In this document: piece after piece, positions 49,209-59,172 of the stretch
How positions within the stretch are numbered: position 1 is the first letter of the stretch
How the letters are laid out: every line of letters begins with the position of its first letter
Assembly: GCF_902170305.1 (NCBI RefSeq)
Contig: NZ_CABHWW010000009.1
Location: forward strand, 124,001-188,000
Reading direction: 5' to 3'
Length of the DNA stretch: 64,000 bases
DNA from: Yersinia alsatica
Lineage (GTDB): Bacteria; Pseudomonadota; Gammaproteobacteria; Enterobacterales; Enterobacteriaceae
The notes under the pieces: model-generated
What the model was told of the DNA's origin: nothing
Database searches by the model: none
The model's input: only the letters and a program-made list of their open reading frames with translations
Position numbers and translations under genes: made by a program

Positions 49209-49257
49209 CCACGGCAATATTTTATCTTTTTACATTCACCTTGGTGAGATATTGCCC

Positions 49258-50721
49258 ATGCTACGTATCGCGAAAGAAGCTCTAACATTTGACGACGTTC
49301 TCCTGGTTCCAGCCCACTCCACAGTCTTGCCTAATACGGCAGAACTTGGTACCCAACTGACTGCAACTATCCGCCTGAATATCCCTATGCTGTCCGCAGC
49401 AATGGATACCGTAACCGAGTCTCGTCTGGCCATTGCGCTGGCACAAGAGGGCGGTTTAGGGTTCATCCACAAAAATATGTCCATCGAACGCCAGGCTGAA
49501 GAAGTCAGTCGGGTGAAAAAACACGAAAGTGGTGTTGTTACCGAGCCACAGACTGTGACGCCAACAACAACTCTTCGTCAGGTTAAAGAACTGACTGCTC
49601 GTAACGGTTTCGCCGGTTACCCGGTAGTGACCGAAGATTACGAACTGGTTGGGATCATTACTGGCCGTGATGTTCGCTTTGTTACTGATTTGGACCAACC
49701 CGTGACTGCGGTTATGACACCGAAAGAGCGCTTGGTAACCGTCAAGGAAGGCGAAGCCCGCGAAGTTGTCCTGCAAAAAATGCATGAAAAACGTGTCGAA
49801 AAAGCGTTGGTTGTTGATGACAGCTTCCATCTGCGCGGCATGATCACTGTAAAAGACTTCCAAAAAGCAGAACGTAAGCCTAATGCTTGTAAAGACGAGC
49901 ATGGCCGCCTACGTGTTGGTGCTGCTGTTGGTGCCGGTGCTGGCAATGAAGAGCGTATTGACGCTCTGGTCGCTGCTGGCGTCGATGTTTTGTTGATCGA
50001 CTCATCTCATGGTCACTCCGAAGGCGTTCTGCAACGCATCCGCGAAACTCGTGCTAAATATCCTAATCTGCAAATCGTTGGCGGTAACGTCGCTACCGGT
50101 GCTGGGGCTAAAGCCTTGGCTGATGCAGGGGTAAGCGCGGTTAAAGTGGGTATCGGCCCTGGTTCAATCTGTACCACTCGCATCGTGACTGGTGTGGGTG
50201 TTCCACAGATTACTGCCATTGCTGATGCGGTTGAAGCACTGGAAGGTACTGGGATTCCGGTTATTGCCGATGGCGGTATTCGTTTCTCTGGCGATATTGC
50301 TAAAGCCATTGCCGCGGGTGCTTCCTGTGTGATGGTCGGCTCTATGCTGGCGGGGACGGAAGAGTCTCCGGGTGAAATCGAGCTCTATCAAGGCCGTTCA
50401 TTTAAATCTTATCGCGGTATGGGTTCTCTGGGGGCGATGTCCAAAGGTTCTTCAGATCGCTATTTCCAGACCGATAATGCTGCCGACAAATTGGTACCAG
50501 AAGGTATCGAAGGGCGTGTGGCATACAAAGGTCTGTTGAAAGAGATTGTGCATCAGCAAATGGGTGGCCTGCGTTCATGCATGGGCCTGACCGGTTGTGG
50601 CACCATTAATGAATTGCGCACCAAAGCTGAGTTTGTTCGCATCAGCGGTGCAGGTATTCAAGAAAGCCATGTGCATGATGTGACTATTACCAAAGAGTCA
50701 CCAAACTATCGCATGGGCTAA
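49258..50721 (+). CDS. guaB: IMP dehydrogenase
   Basis: NAD-dependent oxidation of IMP to XMP, the first committed GMP step. 487 residues from [11 protein letters not shown]; a start two codons earlier is not supported. Two CBS domains (about 92-200) are inserted in the TIM barrel. The catalytic cysteine lies in GPGSICTTR (about 305), and [16 protein letters not shown] is the flap. Upstream gene of guaBA. Confidence 0.97.
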   Translation: MLRIAKEALTFDDVLLVPAHSTVLPNTAELGTQLTATIRLNIPMLSAAMDTVTESRLAIALAQEGGLGFIHKNMSIERQAEEVSRVKKHESGVVTEPQTVTPTTTLRQVKELTARNGFAGYPVVTEDYELVGIITGRDVRFVTDLDQPVTAVMTPKERLVTVKEGEAREVVLQKMHEKRVEKALVVDDSFHLRGMITVKDFQKAERKPNACKDEHGRLRVGAAVGAGAGNEERIDALVAAGVDVLLIDSSHGHSEGVLQRIRETRAKYPNLQIVGGNVATGAGAKALADAGVSAVKVGIGPGSICTTRIVTGVGVPQITAIADAVEALEGTGIPVIADGGIRFSGDIAKAIAAGASCVMVGSMLAGTEESPGEIELYQGRSFKSYRGMGSLGAMSKGSSDRYFQTDNAADKLVPEGIEGRVAYKGLLKEIVHQQMGGLRSCMGLTGCGTINELRTKAEFVRISGAGIQESHVHDVTITKESPNYRMG

Positions 50722-50887
50722 TTCCAGGGGCTTAAACCGGCGAATCTGGCTATCGTCCGCGGCTCGTATTGCTCATTGACTTGGTGTCAACTGCGCATAC
50801 TGTGCTGCGGGCGCTAACCCGCTTCTTGGTTGCGCCGACTGGAATGCTTTCAATTATTTTATTAAAAACTTGTGGAACATGCCGCAC

Positions 50888-52465
50888 ATGACAAAAAATA
50901 TTCATAAACATCGCATTCTTATTCTTGATTTCGGTTCGCAATACACCCAGTTAATCGCGCGCCGTGTTCGTGAAATCGGTGTCTATTGTGAGCTATGGGC
51001 GTGGGACGTGACCGAAGCCCAAATCCGTGAGTTTAATCCAAGCGGTATCATTCTTTCTGGTAGTCCTGAAAGCACCACCGAACAGGATAGCCCGCGCGCA
51101 CCTGATTATGTCTTCACTGCAGGTGTGCCTGTGCTGGGTGTCTGTTACGGCATGCAGACTATGGCAGCCCAACTGGGTGGCAAGGTCGAAGGCTCAAATC
51201 ATCGTGAATTCGGCTATGCGCAGGTTGAAATTAAAACAGATTGCGCACTGATTCGTGATATCAAAGATGCGATTAATCCAGCCGGTGAAGCCGTCTTGGA
51301 TGTCTGGATGAGCCATGGTGACAAAGTCACCGCAATTCCATCTGGTTTTGTGACTGTAGCTAGCACCGATACTTGCCCGTTTGCCATTATGGCCAACGAA
51401 GAGCAGCATTTTTACGGTGTGCAGTTCCACCCAGAAGTGACCCATACCAAGCAAGGCCAACGTCTGCTGGAACGTTTTGTTCTGGATATCTGTGCTTGTG
51501 AAGCATTGTGGACGCCAGCGACCATTATTGAAGATGCCATTGTTCGTCTGCGTGAACAAATCGGTGACGACCATGTAATTCTTGGCCTGTCCGGTGGTGT
51601 TGACTCATCCGTGACGGCAATGTTGCTGCACCGCGCCATTGGCAAACGCCTGACTTGCGTGTTTGTTGATAACGGCCTGCTGCGTCTGAATGAAGCCGAT
51701 CAAGTGCTGGAAATGTTCGGCGATAAATTCGGCCTGAATATTGTCCATGTTGCGGCAGAAGACCGTTTCCTTGCAGCGCTGGCGGGGGTTGATGAGCCAG
51801 AAGCAAAACGTAAAATCATTGGCCGTGTGTTTGTCGAGCTGTTCGACGAAGAAGCATGCAAGCAAGAGCAAGTGAAATGGTTGGCGCAAGGCACCATCTA
51901 TCCAGACGTGATTGAATCTGCTGCATCTGCTACCGGCAAAGCTCATGTTATCAAATCTCACCACAATGTGGGCGGCTTGCCGAAAGAGATGAAACTTGGG
52001 CTGGTAGAGCCGTTGAAAGAGTTGTTTAAAGATGAAGTCCGTAAAATTGGTCTGGAACTGGGCTTGCCGTACGACATGTTGTACCGTCACCCATTCCCGG
52101 GCCCAGGTCTAGGTGTTCGTGTTCTGGGCGAAGTGAAGAAAGAGTATTGTGACTTGCTGCGCCGCGCTGATGCCATCTTTATTGAAGAGCTGCATAAAGC
52201 CGATTTGTACAACAAAGTCAGTCAAGCCTTTACTGTTTTCCTGCCAGTTCGTTCAGTTGGCGTAATGGGCGATGGTCGTAAATATGACTGGGTTGTGTCA
52301 CTGCGTGCGGTTGAAACTATCGATTTTATGACCGCACATTGGGCGCATCTGCCATACGACTTCCTTGGCCGCGTTTCAAACCGCATCATCAATGAAGTGA
52401 ATGGTATTTCTCGTGTCGTTTACGATATCAGTGGTAAGCCACCCGCGACCATTGAGTGGGAATAA
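50888..52465 (+). CDS. guaA: GMP synthase (glutamine-hydrolysing)
   Basis: Aminates XMP to GMP. 525 residues from the ATG at 50888 ([16 protein letters not shown]), equal to E. coli. The class I glutaminase domain has catalytic Cys in GVCYGMQ (about 86) and the His/Glu in QFHPEVTHT. The ATP-pyrophosphatase P-loop is LSGGVDSS (about 235-242). The C-terminal dimerisation domain ends in KPPATIEWE. The guaB-guaA gap is 166 bases, longer than in E. coli. Confidence 0.97.
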   Translation: MTKNIHKHRILILDFGSQYTQLIARRVREIGVYCELWAWDVTEAQIREFNPSGIILSGSPESTTEQDSPRAPDYVFTAGVPVLGVCYGMQTMAAQLGGKVEGSNHREFGYAQVEIKTDCALIRDIKDAINPAGEAVLDVWMSHGDKVTAIPSGFVTVASTDTCPFAIMANEEQHFYGVQFHPEVTHTKQGQRLLERFVLDICACEALWTPATIIEDAIVRLREQIGDDHVILGLSGGVDSSVTAMLLHRAIGKRLTCVFVDNGLLRLNEADQVLEMFGDKFGLNIVHVAAEDRFLAALAGVDEPEAKRKIIGRVFVELFDEEACKQEQVKWLAQGTIYPDVIESAASATGKAHVIKSHHNVGGLPKEMKLGLVEPLKELFKDEVRKIGLELGLPYDMLYRHPFPGPGLGVRVLGEVKKEYCDLLRRADAIFIEELHKADLYNKVSQAFTVFLPVRSVGVMGDGRKYDWVVSLRAVETIDFMTAHWAHLPYDFLGRVSNRIINEVNGISRVVYDISGKPPATIEWE

Positions 52466-52508
52466 ATATCTTCTCTATTTGTTAAAATAGAGTCCGATAA
52501 ATTTAGTG

Positions 52509-52536
52509 AAGCCTCCGATATTTCGGGGGCTTTTTT
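52509..52536 (+). terminator. guaBA terminator
   Basis: AAGCCTCCGA-TATT-TCGGGGGCTT with a following T-run: a 10-base stem, 44 bases after the guaA stop. Confidence 0.9.
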
Positions 52537-52692
52537 GTTTTATATCTTCATCAGAATAAAAAATGAATTGATTTTTAGTAAATTATTCTATTAACGAGAT
52601 TGCCTGTGTGTGAATATGACAATGCAATTCATCACGTATCGGCCCATGCAAAAATAGCATGATTCTGCTTACTTCTTATTTAAAGGTGAAGC

Positions 52693-54546
52693 ATGAATGT
52701 TAATAATAAGGTGAATAAGATATTTTATCTGCTAATTTTTATCTCATCCAATGCAATATCTGACAATTTTCACGATAATAATGTCTGTTTTTACTCTGGT
52801 GATAATTACCTTGAAAAAGCGGGGGCCAAGAAGTTTTGTGTACCCTATTATACAGAGGATGAGTGGTTATTTAGTCAGTGGAATAATAATATAGCCTCTA
52901 TTAAAATTCCTTTTAATATGCAGGTTGATATCTTTAGTGATTTTTCATTTACAGGAAAATCGGCATCGCTTTATAACAGTGCCAACACTGCCGATTTGAA
53001 AGCGTTGGGCTTGATAGCAGATATCAGTTCTTATCGTGTATTACCCAAAAAACTCTACCCGGACAGTAAACGGCTAGTATTCAATTACAACTCTAATTTA
53101 TTTCCAGAAAAATATTTCGGCTATAATTATTATCGTAGCCGTGGGCACAGTATTGTCCTGTCCCGAGAAAGCCAACCTACAGGTGCTGATGCTCAGAGTT
53201 CTTCTATATTTTATAGTCATACTGGGCAGATTATGACGGCATTTATCGGACAAGGATTTGATAGAAATATCTATTGCTTACACCCCGCAGATCTAAGGCA
53301 AGATATTGTAAGTGCGGATGTCGCCTTTACCTATTGTGATTTTGGCAATCCGGGGCAACGCTGGCTTCCCAAGAAGATAGACGGGAAAATTGTCTTGATT
53401 AATCAAGGGACAAATACGGCATTATCACTAAATGAGGAAGGGTTTTATGTTAATTTAAATATCAAGCCTGGGGCCGTAAATCACTTGCCGAGTCGAAGAA
53501 GGCAACCGTCTCAGCCTACTGTTGCAGTTAATCGAGATACAATATGGTTTGATGAAGAATTCATTGAAAAACTAAAGTTATATGCTGTGCGACCTTTTCT
53601 TCAATATAAAGAAACCCTAGAGTCCATAGATGAGTCTGGCTCTCGTGATATTATTGTTCATCATTTAGGTGAGTTAGATGATGTTAATATCTATTTGGGC
53701 GGAAATAAAAGAGGACAGAACATTTACTATAATGCTGAGACTCAGTATTTGATTGCTTATAACAAATCAAATGAGGAGATAAAACTTACCGAAGCATCCT
53801 GTCTTTCATTGCTAAATCAGGGGTTAGATCAGGATTCACCGATCGCCTTTACCTATAATCGCAGTAGTTACAGTGATAACTCAATTGAGTATCGCTGTGA
53901 TAATGGTGTTGCCTATAATATGTCTACTCAACGATGGTATTTTATGGCTGATCAAGATTTTCACTACTTAGTTAATGGCGATGAAAATAAGGTTTTACAT
54001 TTTTATATTAATGAAAAGCCGCAAAGGATGAATTTCCGTGGTGCCTTGACCGGGCCAAAACTAGGCGACCATATTGGTCAGGCTATTAACTTTGATGAGC
54101 GAAAAACACAAGGTGCCATATTTGTTAATAATCAAGCGTTGGGATATATCCTTGATATGGAAAAGGGAGTTTGTGAACTGAGCACCGCAGCCACTAACAG
54201 CGGCACTCACTGTGGGGGGAAGAATACCTCTTGGTCCTCAACTGATTATAACTTTTTAAATACCACTCTTCGGCGTTTCTATCTCCCTTGGTTATTGCCA
54301 CAAATAGCCAATCAATTACAGAGAAAGGGTGAATCGGCATCTTTCCTGCAAAAAATCGAGACCCTGAAAGGCCTTTTTGCCGACAATACAAACCCACTTG
54401 CCGACAAAGCCGCATTACAGCAATCCAAAGATTTGTTAGTGGAATTTTTGCTCACGTATAACTCACGCGAATACAGCAAGCTCTGGCACCAAGCTGCATA
54501 TCTCCTTAATCGTGTTGATGTATTAATCGAGTGGGGGAATAACTAG
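52693..54546 (+). CDS. Exported beta/gamma-crystallin-like protein with ricin-B-like segment
   Basis: 617 residues with a signal peptide (KIFYLLIFISSNAISD). Residues about 30-118 form one beta/gamma-crystallin domain; both Ca-binding signatures are degraded (NNNIAS 64-69 lacks the Ser/Thr, and IADISS 108-113 lacks the first acidic/Asn pair), so weak or no Ca binding is expected. About 165-260 resembles a ricin-type beta-trefoil (MTAFIGQGFDRNIYCL, GQRWLPKKIDGKIVLINQGT, ALSLNEEG). The C-terminal half is not recognised. AAGGTGAAGC precedes the ATG. AT-rich and located directly after guaBA. It resembles the 33480-35954 protein in its N-terminal domain only. Function unknown; surface or glycan binding is inferred. 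Confidence 0.72.
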   Translation: MNVNNKVNKIFYLLIFISSNAISDNFHDNNVCFYSGDNYLEKAGAKKFCVPYYTEDEWLFSQWNNNIASIKIPFNMQVDIFSDFSFTGKSASLYNSANTADLKALGLIADISSYRVLPKKLYPDSKRLVFNYNSNLFPEKYFGYNYYRSRGHSIVLSRESQPTGADAQSSSIFYSHTGQIMTAFIGQGFDRNIYCLHPADLRQDIVSADVAFTYCDFGNPGQRWLPKKIDGKIVLINQGTNTALSLNEEGFYVNLNIKPGAVNHLPSRRRQPSQPTVAVNRDTIWFDEEFIEKLKLYAVRPFLQYKETLESIDESGSRDIIVHHLGELDDVNIYLGGNKRGQNIYYNAETQYLIAYNKSNEEIKLTEASCLSLLNQGLDQDSPIAFTYNRSSYSDNSIEYRCDNGVAYNMSTQRWYFMADQDFHYLVNGDENKVLHFYINEKPQRMNFRGALTGPKLGDHIGQAINFDERKTQGAIFVNNQALGYILDMEKGVCELSTAATNSGTHCGGKNTSWSSTDYNFLNTTLRRFYLPWLLPQIANQLQRKGESASFLQKIETLKGLFADNTNPLADKAALQQSKDLLVEFLLTYNSREYSKLWHQAAYLLNRVDVLIEWGNN

Positions 54547-54559
54547 ACGTTATAGTTAC

Positions 54560-54583
54560 AAAATGTGACGCAAATCACGTTTT
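54560..54583 (+). promoter_or_regulatory. CRP site upstream of the dehydrogenase operon
   Basis: TGTGA-CGCAAA-TCACG (54564-54579) matches the CRP consensus TGTGA-N6-TCACA except for the last base, flanked by AAA and TTTT. It is about 270 bases before the first gene, so the transcript would have a long leader unless another promoter lies closer. Confidence 0.65.
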
Positions 54584-54847
54584 GGCTTTACCCTCCTATT
54601 GATGAGGTATAACCTTGACGAATCTTTACAACTCAACTAAATGTTTAACATCTTCATTTTATAATTCACATCGCCAATAAGGCGGGAAGTTCACTCATTT
54701 TTAGTCAAGATTGCCACTGCTGCGGCATTAGTCGCCCGGTAGTTTAGCGCGCAGTAACCCGCATCTGTTAACGCCATGCCTCTTAGCAGCATGTTCCTAT
54801 AGGTAACGGATGAATACTACGCGCGTGCTCTTTTGTGGAGAAAAAAC
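54584..54847. other. Long leader of the dehydrogenase operon
   Basis: About 260 non-coding bases between the CRP site and the small-subunit gene. I see no terminator or convincing small ORF in it. It includes a short TGCTGCGGCATTAGTCGCC region and an inverted pair GGCGGGA...TCACTC-like segments too weak to call. Confidence 0.35.
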
Positions 54848-55357
54848 ATGTCGGTCACACACTCTCCGATACCTCAGGTGCGCGGTATTTCACGCCGTCG
54901 TCTGCTGGGGTATGTCGGTGTCGGGCTAGTCACGAGCCTGATGAATCCTCTCTCTCTGGATGCTTTCGCAGCATCAACCCAAACCTCGCCACAGAATTTG
55001 GAAAAATTCATGTTGGTCTCCCGAGCACTGACCGGAAAACGTCAGCTCAATGCGCAAGTGGGTCAGCGTATCTATCAGGTTTTGCTCGGAAAAATCGGTG
55101 GTTTTGATCAGAAGCTGGCGCTATTGCAACCTTTGCCGGCCGGTGAACCTCACCAGTGGTCACCTCTGGAGCAGCAAATTGCCCGTCAGATCTTGCAAGG
55201 TTGGTATGTTGGTGTGATTGGTGACGGAACTGACGCCGCAGTAATCAGTTATGAAAATGCGTTGATGTTTGATGCGGTATCCGATGTGTTGGTTATTCGC
55301 TCTTATTGCCCGAATAAACCCGGATACTGGGCTGCAAAGCCTGATGTCGCCTTATAA
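54848..55357 (+). CDS. Membrane-bound gluconate/sorbitol-type dehydrogenase, small (gamma) subunit, Tat signal
   Basis: 169 residues. It is the small subunit of a FAD-GMC/cytochrome c dehydrogenase as found in gluconate 2-dehydrogenase, 2-ketogluconate dehydrogenase and fructose dehydrogenase complexes. A twin-arginine signal SRRRLL (15-20) and hydrophobic stretch end near AFAA (about 43); the folded complex is exported with the flavin subunit hitch-hiking. The start at 54848 has GGAG 7 bases upstream; an ATG-containing extension 5 codons earlier is less likely. Three genes in tight order follow. Confidence 0.82.
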   Translation: MSVTHSPIPQVRGISRRRLLGYVGVGLVTSLMNPLSLDAFAASTQTSPQNLEKFMLVSRALTGKRQLNAQVGQRIYQVLLGKIGGFDQKLALLQPLPAGEPHQWSPLEQQIARQILQGWYVGVIGDGTDAAVISYENALMFDAVSDVLVIRSYCPNKPGYWAAKPDVAL

Positions 55358-55374
55358 TTTTGGAGAATACATTT

Positions 55375-56994
55375 ATGGCTGACACACTAAAGGCGGATAT
55401 CGTCGTCATTGGCTCGGGCGTTGCAGGTGGCTTAGTCGCCCACCAATTAGCGATGGCAGGGAAGTCTGTTTTGATTTTAGAAGCGGGCCCGCGCCTTTCT
55501 CGCTGGGAAATTGTAGAAAATTTCCGCAATCAGCCTGATAAATCAGACAATATGGCTCCTTACCCTTCAACATCCTATGCCCCTCACCCAGAATCTAATC
55601 CTAATAATAACTATCTGATTCAAAAGGGCGAACATCCGTACGATGTGCAGTATATCCGTGCGGTTGGTGGCACCACCTGGCATTGGGCCGCATCGGCATG
55701 GCGTTTTTTGCCGAACGATTTCAAGCTAAAAACCGTGTATGGCGTGGGTCGCGACTGGCCGATTGAATATGCCGCACTGGAAAAGTGGTATTTCCGCGCC
55801 GAACAAGAGCTCGGTGTCTGGGGGCCGAGTGATGAAGACTTAGGCTCACCGCGCAGCGAACCTTATCCGATGGCCCCGTTGCCACTATCGTGGAATGAGC
55901 AGCGCATCAAAACCGTATTAAACAGCCACAGTTTTAATGGCAGTGATTTTAATGTGGTAACCGAACCGGTTGCTCGTAACAGCCGTCCTTACGATGGCCG
56001 CCCGACCTGTTGTGGCAATAATAATTGCATGCCAATTTGCCCGATCGGTGCCATGTACAACGGCATCACCCATGTAGAAAAGGCCGAGCGTGCCGGGGCT
56101 ATCGTCCGTCCACAAGCAGTGGTCTATAAACTGGAAGTGAATGATCAGCAGCAAATTACCGCTGCACTGTTTAAGGATGCGCAAGGTAATGAACATCGCG
56201 CCGAAGGTCAGTATTTTGTGCTGGCGGCCAATGGCATTGAGATTCCAAAACTGATGCTGATGTCCACCAGTGATAAAAACCCACGCGGCGTGGGGAATAG
56301 CTCGGATATGGTGGGTCGTAATCTGATGGACCATCCGGGTACCGGTGTCACCTTTATGGCCAGTGAGCCGCTATGGCCGGGGCGTGGCCCGCAGGAAATG
56401 ACCTCGTTGATTGGCTTTCGTGATGGGGCGTTTCGATCTGAATATGCGGCGAAAAAAATTCATCTGTCTAACTTGTCGCGCACTGATCAAGTCACTATCG
56501 AGTTACTTTCTCAAGGGGATTTGCAGCTCGGGCCGCAACTGGACGCTAAAATTCGGGATCGTGCGGCGCGGTTTGTGCAGTTCGATAGCTTCCACGAGAT
56601 TTTGCCGCATGTAGAAAATCGTATTATCCCCAGTGCGACAGAGAAAGATGCTATCGGTATTCCCAAACCTGAATTTTACTATGCAATGGATGATTACGTT
56701 CGCAAAAGTGCGGTGCATACCCAGCAAGTTTATGCTGAGGCGGCAAGGTTAATGGGCGGCACTGAAGTTCAGTTCCACAATAATTTCGCCAACAATAATC
56801 ATATTACCGGCACCACCATCATGGGTAATGATCCGAAAGATTCAGTGGTAGACAGTGATTGCCGCACCCATGACCATAAAAATTTATTTATCGCCAGCAG
56901 CAGTGTGATGCCAACTGTGGGGTCAGTGAACTGTACCTTGACGATTGCCGCGCTCTCTTTGCGCATCGCTGAAACATTAAAGGCCGAGGTGTAA
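55375..56994 (+). CDS. GMC-family FAD dehydrogenase, large subunit of gluconate/2-ketogluconate-type dehydrogenase
   Basis: 539 residues. The Rossmann FAD motif GSGVAGG (13-19) opens the protein and there is no signal peptide, so export depends on the Tat-bearing small subunit. GGTTWHW (near 101-107) is a typical GMC site. The cysteine cluster CCGNNNCMPIC (212-222) resembles the 3Fe-4S ligand motif of FAD glucose/fructose dehydrogenases. The C-terminal catalytic His region (HITGTTIMGNDP) is present. The exact sugar acid is not determined by sequence reading. GGAG lies 9 bases before the ATG at 55375. Confidence 0.85.
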   Translation: MADTLKADIVVIGSGVAGGLVAHQLAMAGKSVLILEAGPRLSRWEIVENFRNQPDKSDNMAPYPSTSYAPHPESNPNNNYLIQKGEHPYDVQYIRAVGGTTWHWAASAWRFLPNDFKLKTVYGVGRDWPIEYAALEKWYFRAEQELGVWGPSDEDLGSPRSEPYPMAPLPLSWNEQRIKTVLNSHSFNGSDFNVVTEPVARNSRPYDGRPTCCGNNNCMPICPIGAMYNGITHVEKAERAGAIVRPQAVVYKLEVNDQQQITAALFKDAQGNEHRAEGQYFVLAANGIEIPKLMLMSTSDKNPRGVGNSSDMVGRNLMDHPGTGVTFMASEPLWPGRGPQEMTSLIGFRDGAFRSEYAAKKIHLSNLSRTDQVTIELLSQGDLQLGPQLDAKIRDRAARFVQFDSFHEILPHVENRIIPSATEKDAIGIPKPEFYYAMDDYVRKSAVHTQQVYAEAARLMGGTEVQFHNNFANNNHITGTTIMGNDPKDSVVDSDCRTHDHKNLFIASSSVMPTVGSVNCTLTIAALSLRIAETLKAEV

Positions 56995-56995
56995 G

Positions 56996-58264
56996 ATGAA
57001 AAAACTAACCCTGGGTCACTCAGTGAAATTGCTGCTTCTTGCATTGGGATGTGCCGCCAGCGGGTATGCCAGCGCTGACGCTAACTTGATTGCGCGTGGT
57101 GAGTATCTGACCAAAGCCGCTGACTGCGTGGCCTGCCACACCACCAAAGACGGCAAACCTTTTGCCGGTGGATTGGCATTTAAAACCCCGATGGGAACAC
57201 TGTATTCACCCAACATTACCCCGGATAAAGCAACCGGGATTGGTAGTTGGACCGATGAAGAGTTTTTGCGCGCATTGCATGAAGGGAAAGGGAAAAATGG
57301 TGAAAATCTCTATCCGGCATTTCCTTATACCTCCTACACCTTGCTAAAGGATGATGACGTCAAAGCGATCAAAGCTTATCTGTTTAGCTTGCCAGCAGTG
57401 CATCAGCCAAATCGTGAAAATGATATGCCGTTCCCATTCAATCAGCGCTGGGGATTATGGTTCTGGAATCTGGTGAACTTCGACGGGCAGCGCTTCGAAC
57501 CTGATAGCAGCAAAGATGCACAATGGAATCAGGGCGCTTACTTTGTTGAGGCGCTAGGGCACTGCGGTGAATGTCATACGCCACGAAATATCACCATGGG
57601 CATGAAAGACAGCAAAGCCTATGCGGGTACTGAGATTGATGGTTGGACGGCATTCAATATTACCTCAGACCCTCATGCCGGGATTGGTGGCTGGAGCCAG
57701 GAGCAGATTGTGCAATATCTGCGTAGCGGCCATGTTGACGGCAAAGCTCAGGCTGCGGGGCCAATGGCGGAAGTGATTGAAAATAGTACTCGCCACTTAA
57801 CCGATAGCGATCTGAATGCGATGGCAGTTTATCTGCGCACCTTGAAACCATTGAATCCAGATGATGAAACTAAGAGTCGTTCAGATTGGGGGCAGCCCGC
57901 AACCAGTGTTAATACTTTACGCGGCATGCCGTTCACAGCAGATAACAACACCGAGGGTGCGCGTTTGTATTTAGGGAATTGCGCTTCTTGCCATGGTTTT
58001 ACCGGTGAGGGTGTACAGGATGGTTACTATCCTTCACTGATGAAGAATTCGGTGGTCGGGGCGTCGGCACCTAATAATCTGATTAATGTGATTCTCCACG
58101 GTGTATCGCGTAAAACGAATGATGGCGCAGTATTTATGCCTGGTTTTGCAAACACATTGACGGATGAACAGGTGGTGAGTTTGAGTAATTATTTGCTGCA
58201 GCAGTTTGGGCAACCGGCACTGAATATCAAAGCTGATGATGTCAAAACATTGCGCGGAGAGTAA
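56996..58264 (+). CDS. Triheme cytochrome c subunit of the dehydrogenase
   Basis: 422 residues with a Sec signal peptide (about 1-27). Three c-type heme sites are present: CVACH (44-48), CGECH (190-194) and CASCH (329-333), with Met ligands likely in MGTLYSPNITPD-type segments. It passes electrons from the flavoprotein to quinone or an oxidase on the periplasmic side. Its start lies 1 base after the GMC stop, so the genes form one operon. Homologous subunits occur in gluconate and alcohol dehydrogenases. Confidence 0.88.
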   Translation: MKKLTLGHSVKLLLLALGCAASGYASADANLIARGEYLTKAADCVACHTTKDGKPFAGGLAFKTPMGTLYSPNITPDKATGIGSWTDEEFLRALHEGKGKNGENLYPAFPYTSYTLLKDDDVKAIKAYLFSLPAVHQPNRENDMPFPFNQRWGLWFWNLVNFDGQRFEPDSSKDAQWNQGAYFVEALGHCGECHTPRNITMGMKDSKAYAGTEIDGWTAFNITSDPHAGIGGWSQEQIVQYLRSGHVDGKAQAAGPMAEVIENSTRHLTDSDLNAMAVYLRTLKPLNPDDETKSRSDWGQPATSVNTLRGMPFTADNNTEGARLYLGNCASCHGFTGEGVQDGYYPSLMKNSVVGASAPNNLINVILHGVSRKTNDGAVFMPGFANTLTDEQVVSLSNYLLQQFGQPALNIKADDVKTLRGE

Positions 58265-58286
58265 TTTCGCTCATTATTTATAAAAA

Positions 58287-58312
58287 CATAAGGGAGCCTC
58301 AGCTCCCTTATG
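58287..58312. terminator. Bidirectional terminator between the cytochrome gene and the orphan ORF
   Basis: CATAAGGGAGC-CTCA-GCTCCCTTATG: an 11-base perfect stem. A T-run follows on the minus strand and AGTTTT on the plus strand. Confidence 0.88.
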
Positions 58313-58320
58313 AGTTTTCG

Positions 58321-59067
58321 TTAATTACTCTTTTCAAGTTCGTTCGCCAGTTTATGAGCATTTATCTGCAAATTTGGTGTTACATTCTTCATACTATCAA
58401 AAAAATTAGGGAATTCTTTGCTAATTTTCACTGCCTGTTCATTATTGCAATGTAAGCTGTTGGATACGCAGTTTCGTAATTGCATGATCAGGTTTGACTT
58501 GTTTTCTGAGTTTAATATTATGTTGTTTAGTGAATGTGCTTTTTTATTTATTATGTCAGAGCTAAGTCTTTCTTCATTTAAATTAAAACGTACTCCTCCA
58601 CCACAGGATATATAATGTATTTCATTTTCAACTCGTGTGTCATAGGTGAAAAGTCTCTTGTTCGATGGGATGGTGTCATAAGAAACATTAGAGTCAAAAA
58701 TAAAGACCACCTTATCTATTTGACTATTGTCTGTATCTAACTGACTGAATCTAAATGATGTTGCATCGTTACTCATGAAGTTGGAAATTTGTGTTTTTTC
58801 CATATTTGCCTTGACGTAATATTGTTCCTCACCACTTTCTAATTTAACCGAGTTAAGCTGGATTACTTTTCTATCACCTAACCTCCCAACTGTGTCTTCT
58901 GGTTCGAATTGAGGAGTCAAAGAGTGACTGATTGAACTTATAATATGGTCTATTGCATGTTTTCTGCTTTCTAATATTTCACTGTGGTTGTTTTTTTCTG
59001 ATGATACACTATTCAATTGAGTGATATGCGTTGTTGTAAGGTTCGGTATGTTTGATATAGGGCCCAT
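58321..59067 (-). CDS. AT-rich orphan protein, unknown function
   Basis: 248 residues from the ATG at 59067, which has AAGGA 7 bases upstream; an in-frame GTG ten codons earlier has no ribosome binding site. The protein is hydrophilic, with no signal peptide or membrane helix. The first 25 residues (MGPISNIPNLTTTHITQLNS...) are rich in Ser, Thr, Asn and Ile, the composition seen in type III secretion signals. I do not recognise the family. GC content is clearly below the flanking genes, it stands alone between two core-like units and has its own terminator, all signs of acquisition. Type III effector is a guess. Confidence 0.65.
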   Translation of the reverse strand: MGPISNIPNLTTTHITQLNSVSSEKNNHSEILESRKHAIDHIISSISHSLTPQFEPEDTVGRLGDRKVIQLNSVKLESGEEQYYVKANMEKTQISNFMSNDATSFRFSQLDTDNSQIDKVVFIFDSNVSYDTIPSNKRLFTYDTRVENEIHYISCGGGVRFNLNEERLSSDIINKKAHSLNNIILNSENKSNLIMQLRNCVSNSLHCNNEQAVKISKEFPNFFDSMKNVTPNLQINAHKLANELEKSN

Positions 59068-59172
59068 AAATAGTCCTTTTAAAATTGACTGAATCACAAA
59101 TCTATTGTATTGAATAAATTCAAATTTACTATTCAGGCTTTTATCTGGGTTTTATCCTATACAGATGTAAAA

